DNA of 18,250 bases from BTRG01 sp036986275. Lineage in GTDB: Bacteria; Pseudomonadota; Gammaproteobacteria; Acidiferrobacterales; SZUA-150. Of the stretch, positions 13,840-18,250 are shown piece by piece. The stretch's first letter is position 1; each line of letters begins with the position of its first letter. The DNA is taken from positions 1 through 18,250 of the forward strand of contig BTRG01000049.1 of assembly GCA_036986275.1 (NCBI GenBank), in the 5' to 3' direction. The notes below the pieces were generated by a model that worked only from the letters and a program-made list of their open reading frames with translations, searched no databases and was not told the DNA's origin. Made by a program: the position numbers and the translations under genes.

Positions 13840-15615
13840 CTATACAGGCTGGTACACACGAATTATCGTTTGGTGTTTGAATACCCCGTCAAAAGTCGAC
13901 AAGTCCTTGACCAGCCGATAGCCGGCGATTCTCTCTGCGATTTGTGCCGGAATAATCTGGCCAGGGTCGCTAAAAATGATTGCTATCGGAGTACGCCTCT
14001 TTGATGTGCCCGTATCAGCCAGATAATATTCAGGGTTCCTGTACTCCCACGTGAATCTTAATGATGATTTTTCAATCGATCCCGGCCTCTGAATCAGTTC
14101 TTCATCATACCGGTACACAAGATCCTTACTTGTAAATAAATCAAGAACAGGGACCGAAACAGCGGGATTAACTATTGAGCGCACCCCTGGAAGCACTACC
14201 ACTTCGATTGTTTCCGCATCCATGGTATCGAGATATTTCCCGGCCTGCCTGAGGTTAACTGCACTTGTGTTTTGCGAAAAAGGCAGGTATCCAAAGATTG
14301 CGGTTACAAGTGCGGATACTACGGCAGACGAAACAATAAACTTTCTTATTTTTACATTTCTGATTTCGTTAATTCCGTAAGATGCCATCAATACCAACAT
14401 CGGTAATACCACAATGAGATATCGCGCCCGCCTGATTTCCAGAACAACTACCAGGAGCAGCAGCCAACTGATAATTGCATATTTAATATCTTTCTTTTTG
14501 AAGGCTGAATAAATTGAAAACAGTGCTGCCAGGGTGATATAGGGATGTATCTGGAAAAAGAAAGTCGATGTAAAGCTCTCTCCCCAGCGTTTAAGCCCGG
14601 GCACCTGATAACTCTGCAGAAGTCTGAGTTGCTCCACAAAAACGTTAAACTTCCAGAATATGACTATGCCAATAAGGAGTACCACGCCCAGCGCTATCAC
14701 GGCTGCGCGCTGAAGTATCACTTTCCATCCGTATCCAATATGGGACAGGATAACGACGGGGACAACGCTGAGCATCAACCAGACTGAATACTTGGATAAC
14801 ATCGCCAACACAATCGCCACTGACGCCGATAACAACAACACTGCGCTGCCTTGCCTGACCGCCTTGATTGTAGTAAAAAGCGCAAGGGTAAAAAAGAACA
14901 TGGTTGGAACATCAACCAGCATGAGCGGCACCTGAGTAAACAGGTAAGGCATACCGAGAAGCAGTATTCCTCCATACAGTCCAACTGTTTCATCCCACAG
15001 CGCTTTGCCAACCAGGTAGGTCAGTACAACTGTTCCGGAAAACAGCAACGAGTTAAATATCTGGATGCCTGTCCTGTATTCACCGAATATTTTAAAAACA
15101 AGGCCATAAAGCAAGGGCACAAGCGGCAAATCCGTCCATACCGTAATACCGTTGCCCCACTCTTTAAGGAAATATCCAACGCCATACAGTTCGAGATACT
15201 TGGCTTGCACGAAATACCTCGATGCGTCCACGATAAGCTCTGGTTCTGTCCAAAATATTGCGGAAATGGAAAATGCGGCAATGAAAAGCCATATCGCCGG
15301 TTTGCGTACCGGAAGGGAAATAGCGGAGAGTCGATACGCAAGAAAAATACCGATCACAAGGACAAACAGCATGGTAAGCATATCAACACCGGCAACCGTC
15401 CATTGCCAGCTTGTGAGGCGATTATCATCCAGCGAACGAAGGACGAAAAGTGCAAGAAAGGTCGTAAGCGTCAGCAGGGAGACCAGGACGGCCAGGAGAA
15501 TGTCATTATAAATATTATGGGGATCGGGCAACGAAACATCCGCTACCGGCCACCACCGTGACCAAAGAATCGAACCGTGAAAATGACTCAGACCGGTTCC
15601 GCTCACTGCCAACAC
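13840..15615 (-). CDS. GT39/ArnT-like membrane glycosyltransferase
   Basis: This protein of about 591 aa has roughly eleven transmembrane helices and a soluble C-terminal part (about 455-591). The first outer loop contains TEPELIVDASRYFVQAKYLE, equivalent to the acidic catalytic loop of PMT/ArnT enzymes. It is followed by TDLPLVPLLYG, the PLMLVDVPTMFFFTLALFTT helix and LSKYSVWLML, all typical of GT39-like proteins using polyprenyl-phosphate sugars. Acceptor unknown. The start is uncertain: GTG 15615, TTG 15612 and GTG 15606 all lie close to GGGAG, and the first 35 residues are atypical. It lies 27 nt after the DsrH-like gene and just before YedE, an unusual partner for sulfur genes. Confidence 0.8.
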   Translation of the reverse strand: MLAVSGTGLSHFHGSILWSRWWPVADVSLPDPHNIYNDILLAVLVSLLTLTTFLALFVLRSLDDNRLTSWQWTVAGVDMLTMLFVLVIGIFLAYRLSAISLPVRKPAIWLFIAAFSISAIFWTEPELIVDASRYFVQAKYLELYGVGYFLKEWGNGITVWTDLPLVPLLYGLVFKIFGEYRTGIQIFNSLLFSGTVVLTYLVGKALWDETVGLYGGILLLGMPYLFTQVPLMLVDVPTMFFFTLALFTTIKAVRQGSAVLLLSASVAIVLAMLSKYSVWLMLSVVPVVILSHIGYGWKVILQRAAVIALGVVLLIGIVIFWKFNVFVEQLRLLQSYQVPGLKRWGESFTSTFFFQIHPYITLAALFSIYSAFKKKDIKYAIISWLLLLVVVLEIRRARYLIVVLPMLVLMASYGINEIRNVKIRKFIVSSAVVSALVTAIFGYLPFSQNTSAVNLRQAGKYLDTMDAETIEVVVLPGVRSIVNPAVSVPVLDLFTSKDLVYRYDEELIQRPGSIEKSSLRFTWEYRNPEYYLADTGTSKRRTPIAIIFSDPGQIIPAQIAERIAGYRLVKDLSTFDGVFKHQTIIRVYQPV

Positions 15616-15642
15616 ACTCCCGTTTATCGTGGTGCATCTTCC

Positions 15643-15819
15643 TTACCAGGAGATAACCCGGTCACAGGAAAATATTTTATCGACAATATCCTCGTATGAG
15701 ACTTCCTTTTTTTTCAGGTCAACCACCTCAATGTGGCATTCTCTGGAATGTACATCGATCACTTGATCGGACAATTCGGTCGGGCCATCATTCAATATGT
15801 GAAGAATGTGCATTGTCAT
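15643..15819 (-). CDS. short DsrH/TusB-like protein
   Basis: The 58-aa protein MTMHILHILNDGPTELSD... ends in CDRVISW. The strand-helix start, the VEVVDLK-like middle strand and the terminal DRV-hydrophobic-W pattern fit the DsrE/F/H superfamily, nearest DsrH/TusB but shorter than the usual 90-100 aa. Cys residues at about 28 and 52 could carry sulfur. ATG 15819 is used (ATG 15813 is the alternative); the ribosome site is weak and the 76-nt gap upstream contains a small hairpin at 15854-15869. It follows the two DsrE-like genes and may complete a minimal DsrEFH-type sulfur-relay set. The family call is moderate. Confidence 0.62.
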   Translation of the reverse strand: MTMHILHILNDGPTELSDQVIDVHSRECHIEVVDLKKKEVSYEDIVDKIFSCDRVISW

Positions 15820-15853
15820 ACTGCTTTTCCCGGTCGCTCTACGCATATTGTGT

Positions 15854-15869
15854 TGCCTGTAAACAGGCA
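15854..15869 (-). other. small intercistronic hairpin
   Basis: TGCCTG, a 4-nt loop and CAGGCA form a perfect 6-bp hairpin between the DsrE-like 2 stop and the DsrH-like start. There is no T run on the minus strand, so it is more likely an RNA-processing or stability element than a terminator. Confidence 0.35.
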
Positions 15870-15895
15870 TACCTGCATATCGCGTAGTATCTTTC

Positions 15896-16198
15896 CTACA
15901 AAACAATCACCCTGTCAGCATTATGGTTCATCATTGCGTTATTAAACTGGCTTGCGCATTTGATGTCCTTTGATACATCTTTTGTATTAACTCCGTAACT
16001 CTTTGCGCTATGTGCGCATAAAATTATGGAAACAGCCGGCAGCTTCGCCAGCGCAACAATCGAATCGTTTTCCGATAGCCTTGTACCCTTATCCATGATG
16101 AACATAATCACTTCATGATTCGCCGCTATGGTCGCCTTCGTAAGGCCCAGTATGTGCTCAAGATGTTTATCCGTATTTACCAGGATTCCCAGTTTCAT
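15896..16198 (-). CDS. DsrE-family protein 2
   Basis: The 100-aa protein has the alternating strand-helix pattern of the DsrE/DsrF superfamily: MKLGILVNTDKHLEHILGLTKAT, then HEVIMFIMDKGTRL, and VSIILCAHSAKSYGV with Cys61, followed by Cys81 in DIKCASQ, ending ADRVIVL. Cys61, at the end of the third strand, is where DsrE-type proteins usually hold the sulfur-accepting Cys. It probably passes sulfane sulfur to TusA or related carriers in the cytoplasm. ATG 16198 is used; an in-frame TTG at 16222 is less likely. It stands directly behind the 16227-16273 dyad promoter, so it starts the likely main transcript of the sulfur-relay array. Confidence 0.77.
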   Translation of the reverse strand: MKLGILVNTDKHLEHILGLTKATIAANHEVIMFIMDKGTRLSENDSIVALAKLPAVSIILCAHSAKSYGVNTKDVSKDIKCASQFNNAMMNHNADRVIVL

Positions 16199-16226
16199 TC
16201 TTCGGCCCCATAACCAAACCAAGAAA

Positions 16227-16273
16227 ATACTATGATGAGAACTTAGCGAAGCAAATGATGCATTTGCATCATT
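16227..16273 (-). promoter_or_regulatory. AATGATGC-N4-GCATCATT dyad and promoter of DsrE-like 2
   Basis: A perfect 20-bp dyad, AATGATGC, ATTT, GCATCATT, lies at 16254-16273. Reading the minus strand, exactly 21 nt follow and then TAGTAT (16232-16227) as -10. A weak TTGCTT lies 16 bp before it. The DsrE2 start codon is 28 nt beyond the -10. Dyad centre near -43, as at the usp site (3913-3959) and the rhodanese site (5881-5927). Confidence 0.75.
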
Positions 16274-16295
16274 TTTGAGGGAGGATGGCTATCTG

Positions 16296-16568
16296 TTAAT
16301 AAGGTAAAACATGGTCGTACTCAAGCAGTTTATGCGCTATCTCCTCGTCAGAAAGGTATTCCACTTCCTCGTTCCTCTGATCATTGGAGTATATTTTCAT
16401 CCCCATTTCCTTCATTAACTCAAGATTGAGGTGGTCCTGCTGTGTCCCCGCCAACCTTCCACCAAGCATATACACATCGATGGTATCGTCCACAAGGGTG
16501 AGACCTAGTGCCATCCTGAGCGCTTCGCTCTGTCTGTCCCTGACAAGCACGGCAATCTTTTTTTCCAT
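16296..16568 (-). CDS. DsrE-family-like protein 1, lacking cysteine
   Basis: The 90-aa protein opens with MEKKIAVLVRDRQSEALRMALGLTL, then VDVYMLGGRL and a helical middle, and ends LLEYDHVLPY, an end pattern shared with the DsrE2 (ADRVIVL) and DsrH-like (CDRVISW) neighbours. The fold fits DsrE/DsrF, but there is no Cys anywhere, so it cannot itself form a persulfide and is more likely a structural partner of DsrE2. ATG 16568 has AGGTG 6 nt upstream; an in-frame GTG at 16577 is less likely. It follows the LuxR-type gene by 24 nt and is separated from DsrE2 by the dyad promoter. Confidence 0.7.
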   Translation of the reverse strand: MEKKIAVLVRDRQSEALRMALGLTLVDDTIDVYMLGGRLAGTQQDHLNLELMKEMGMKIYSNDQRNEEVEYLSDEEIAHKLLEYDHVLPY

Positions 16569-16592
16569 TGCTATCACCTGTGTTGGTTATTG

Positions 16593-17252
16593 CTAATACT
16601 GGACGAGGTTGTGTCGATATGCATAGGCCACAGTCTCTACCTGGCTATGCACCCCGAGTTTCGCCTGAATATGCTGAAGGTGATTCCGCACCGTCACGCG
16701 ACTGACATTCAACAATTGGGACATTACCGAAACGGCAAGGCCTTCCGATAGCAACTGAAGAATCTCCTCTTCCCGTGCGGTCAACGATGAAATCGTATCG
16801 GGAGGCGAGCGACCGTTGCAAGCGGAATTGCGACCGCTGGTTAGCCGCCTTTGTGGAGTATTGTACTCCAGCACATCAAGCGTATCCGCTGCCTCTCCCC
16901 TGTGAAGCAGATGCACACACGTCCACCGGTCCTTCCGTCGGGACGGCACCAGGACGATATTTACCGAGAGTCGCAACTCATTCCCGTCGCCCTGACGTAC
17001 CCGAAGTGGGAACGTGCCTGGAACATTCTCGTCCTGGTTCAACCGGGACATACAACACCCCCCACCGCAAAAGGGCTGCCCCACTGGATCCTTTCCCCGG
17101 ACAACCTGGCTACACCGGCGGCCGAGCGCCTTATTGCAAGGTGTGCCTAATAGCTGGGCGCAACTGGGGCTCCAATAGATGATCTTCTGCTCAGCGTCGA
17201 CGGCGAAAACGCCATCTACCGCGCGAAAAAGCAAGTCTGCAAGGTTAGCCAT
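16593..17252 (-). CDS. PAS-LuxR transcriptional regulator
   Basis: The 219-aa protein has an N-terminal PAS domain (about 6-110: LFRAVDGVFAVDAEQKIIYWSPSCAQLLG). Its central loop is cysteine-rich, GRRCSQVVRG...PFCGGGCCM, a pattern recurring in redox-type PAS-LuxR proteins and possibly a metal or redox switch. A short linker leads to a GerE/LuxR HTH (about 156-212: LTAREEEILQLLSEGL...VTVRNHLQHIQAKLGV). It lacks a receiver domain, so phosphorelay control is unlikely. ATG 17252 has GAGG 6 nt upstream; the TTG at 17258 is less likely. It lies just upstream of the DsrE-like genes and is the obvious local candidate for the AATGATGC dyads; this is not proven. Confidence 0.88.
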   Translation of the reverse strand: MANLADLLFRAVDGVFAVDAEQKIIYWSPSCAQLLGTPCNKALGRRCSQVVRGKDPVGQPFCGGGCCMSRLNQDENVPGTFPLRVRQGDGNELRLSVNIVLVPSRRKDRWTCVHLLHRGEAADTLDVLEYNTPQRRLTSGRNSACNGRSPPDTISSLTAREEEILQLLSEGLAVSVMSQLLNVSRVTVRNHLQHIQAKLGVHSQVETVAYAYRHNLVQY

Positions 17253-17400
17253 ATTCAACCTCTTCTGACCACTGTGCCCGAAGTCCTGTCTTTTGCCCCC
17301 AATATCTTTCCCGGACCGGACTACAGGTCATTGTTAACTAATTCTACGAAGAAACTATTGACCGAAATCAACTTATAGAAACACCTTTGAATATCCTTAC

Positions 17401-17435
17401 CCGCCAATTGGCCAACACAGCCATACACTTGGCGG
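17401..17435 (-). terminator. hairpin after the YHS gene
   Basis: CCGCCAA (17401-17407) pairs with TTGGCGG (17429-17435), with a further short inner TGGC/GCCA pairing, starting 2 nt past the YHS stop. No T run follows on the minus strand, so it may be a weak or Rho-assisted terminator. The rest of the 184-nt gap 17253-17436 should hold the LuxR-gene promoter, but none was clear. Confidence 0.4.
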
Positions 17436-17436
17436 T

Positions 17437-17646
17437 TTACCCCGGCTTCATTCCATGCTGGCGGTGATGCCGGATGTACTTCCCCGGATCCGCCTCGAAC
17501 GCTTCCCGACAGGTTCTGGCGCAGAAGTAGTAGGTCTTGCCCTGGTATACGAATGCTTCAATTGCCGTCATGCGGCTGACCTCCATGCCGCAGACCGGGT
17601 CCTTGAAGCTGGGTTCGGTGATTTGCTGTTTCCGCGTGTTGAGCAC
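17437..17646 (-). CDS. YHS-domain protein
   Basis: The 69-aa protein has one YHS domain: FKDPVCGMEVSRMTA (about 14-28), then GKTYYFCARTCREAFEADPGKYI, followed by a His-rich end (RHHRQHGMKPG). The Cys of DPVCGM and the FCxxxC pair are probable metal ligands, and the His tail may add more. The start is GTG 17646, with GGAGGAGG just upstream; the open frame back to 17751 overlaps the DUF2933 gene and is not used. It follows that gene by 13 nt, so the two are one unit under the MerR-type promoter at 17906-17937. It resembles each half of the double-YHS protein at 854-1138. Confidence 0.85.
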   Translation of the reverse strand: MLNTRKQQITEPSFKDPVCGMEVSRMTAIEAFVYQGKTYYFCARTCREAFEADPGKYIRHHRQHGMKPG

Positions 17647-17659
17647 GCTTCCTCCTCCG

Positions 17660-17788
17660 CTAATGTCGATGGCCTGAGGACTTGTTCGTGCCACCGTGAC
17701 TGCCATGCCCGCCGTGACCGAACAAATGCATGGCGACAAACAGGATGCCAATCACGATCCACAGCCAGTTGTCTGCCAACCATTCCAT
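17660..17788 (-). CDS. DUF2933-like 42-aa His-rich membrane protein
   Basis: The short open frame encodes a single membrane helix (WLADNWLWIVIGILFVAMHL) followed by a soluble tail rich in His and Gly (FGHGGHGSHGG, ending GHRH). This is the usual make-up of the tiny DUF2933 proteins found in copper and heavy-metal resistance loci next to YHS proteins. ATG 17788 has GAGGT 7 nt upstream and the stop TAG is at 17660-17662. At 42 aa it is easily missed by gene callers. The His-rich tail is likely to bind metal at the membrane. Confidence 0.8.
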   Translation of the reverse strand: MEWLADNWLWIVIGILFVAMHLFGHGGHGSHGGTNKSSGHRH

Positions 17789-17905
17789 AACACCCACCTC
17801 TCCAGTCAAGCAAAAAGTCAGCCGGTAAGTTACCTTGCCACACAGTGGCAGCTGTCAGGAAAACAGTGTTTGCATACTGTCGTCCTGACACGTATGCATA
17901 TGAGA

Positions 17906-17937
17906 TGTGTAGCACCTGTGCGCAAGACACACGTCAA
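17906..17937 (-). promoter_or_regulatory. MerR-type (CueR-like) promoter/operator for DUF2933-YHS
   Basis: On the minus strand, -35 TTGACG (17937-17932) and -10-like TACACA (17911-17906) are 20 bp apart. The dyad at 17914-17934 has left arm ACGTGTG, core TCTTGCG and right arm CACAGGT, with one mismatch between the arms. It lies only 14 nt past the prpD stop and 117 nt before the DUF2933 start. It is nearly identical in layout and arms to the site at 3810-3841. Confidence 0.78.
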
Positions 17938-17951
17938 GGAACCACAGCCCC

Positions 17952-18250
17952 CTAGCTACACAACAGCCGCATAAAATCGCCAAACGGCATGGCATCGAAG
18001 CGTTCGCTATCGCCAAGCAAGGCCAGAACCTGTTCACAGCGATCCTTATCAAGATAGTTCCTTGTATTATCGCGGAATTTTTTTTGTAGTAGAGGTAGTG
18101 CTTCCTCTCTGCGTTGACGATGACCGAGCGGGTATTCCACTGCGATGCGTTCGCTCTGGCTGCCGTCGCTAAAGAATATCTGCACGGCGCCGGGAATCGC
18201 ACGCCGTAACGGGTCGTGATAGGCCTGGGTGAAGTCAGGATTTTCGATAA
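17952..18250 (-). CDS. prpD: 2-methylcitrate dehydratase PrpD, C-terminal part (partial)
   Basis: The frame enters from the right edge and ends at TAG 17952-17954. The 98 visible residues match the C-terminal part of PrpD: the NPDFTQAYHDPLRRAIPGA start, VQIFFSDGSQSERIAVEYPLGHRQRR, and the tail helix before MPFGDFMRLLCS. PrpD dehydrates 2-methylcitrate in the methylcitrate cycle for propionate. The internal GTG at 18185 is not a start. It has no evident link to the metal unit that follows. Confidence 0.88.
   Translation of the reverse strand, partial: IENPDFTQAYHDPLRRAIPGAVQIFFSDGSQSERIAVEYPLGHRQRREEALPLLQKKFRDNTRNYLDKDRCEQVLALLGDSERFDAMPFGDFMRLLCS

Noticed and set aside
14851..15561. 236-aa plus-strand frame opposite the GT39 gene
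   Set aside because: It is highly charged and irregular, and lies antisense to a long frame with about eleven coherent transmembrane helices. It is a shadow.
15515..15637. 40-aa frame overlapping the start of the GT39 gene
   Set aside because: ATG after TAAGGAAG is too close to the ribosome site and the product looks random. I kept it only as a reason for doubt about the GT39 start.
17568..17930. 120-aa minus-strand frame over the DUF2933 and YHS genes
   Set aside because: It overlaps both better-supported genes and the MerR-type promoter, and shows no domain.
1..18250. CRISPR array, tRNA, rRNA, transposase or prophage genes
   Set aside because: None was seen on reading both strands. The only repeat families are the two regulatory dyads, the 110-bp inverted repeat, the 3263-3346 inverted repeat and the nrtS-flanking direct repeats.

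Overview
The window looks like chromosome from a sulfur-metabolising, facultatively anaerobic proteobacterium, most likely a gammaproteobacterium. I infer this from the gene set: DsrE/DsrH-like proteins, TusA, a YeeE/YedE sulfur-type permease, a periplasmic rhodanese, NrtS, bacteriohemerythrin and a PrpD end. No rRNA or marker gene is present. No tRNA, CRISPR array, transposase or phage gene was seen.

Layout. Positions 1-85 hold the last codons of a membrane protein, followed by a DedA-family protein (195-830, +). Positions 854-3841 are a minus-strand stress block: a cyclopropane-fatty-acid synthase followed by a double-YHS protein, a bacteriohemerythrin, and an SPW-repeat membrane protein. 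Positions 4059-4728 (+) encode a universal stress protein and a DUF1858 protein. Positions 4799-5818 (-) encode a secreted two-domain rhodanese with a clear terminator. Positions 6017-8100 (+) hold a family 2 glycosyltransferase overlapping a radical SAM/SPASM gene.

From 17252 down to 8253 every gene is on the minus strand. In order of transcription they are a PAS-LuxR regulator, DsrE-like 1, DsrE-like 2, a short DsrH/TusB-like protein, a GT39-like membrane glycosyltransferase, YedE permease, TusA, two tiny paralogous membrane proteins, an FAD oxidoreductase, a B12-type radical SAM protein and NrtS. A 110-bp hairpin-forming inverted repeat abuts the tusA stop codon. At the right edge are a 42-aa DUF2933-like protein plus a YHS protein (-) and the 3' end of prpD (-).

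Two regulatory patterns tie the window together. (1) Three minus-strand promoters, upstream of the CFA-synthase, SPW and DUF2933-YHS units, share a TTGAC(C/G) -35, a long 19-20 bp spacer and a 21-bp dyad of the form ACCTGTN-N7-CNCAGGT. This is the hallmark of MerR-family, CueR-like metal sensors, so these units probably form one metal-stress regulon. (2) Three promoters, upstream of usp-DUF1858, the rhodanese and DsrE2, carry the same 20-bp dyad AATGATGC-N4-GCATCATT. Each dyad lies exactly 21 nt before a -10-like hexamer, which centres it near -43, a class-II activator position. The PAS-LuxR protein encoded beside the third site is a natural but unproven candidate for the binder. This second set looks like an undescribed sulfur-relay/anaerobic-stress regulon.
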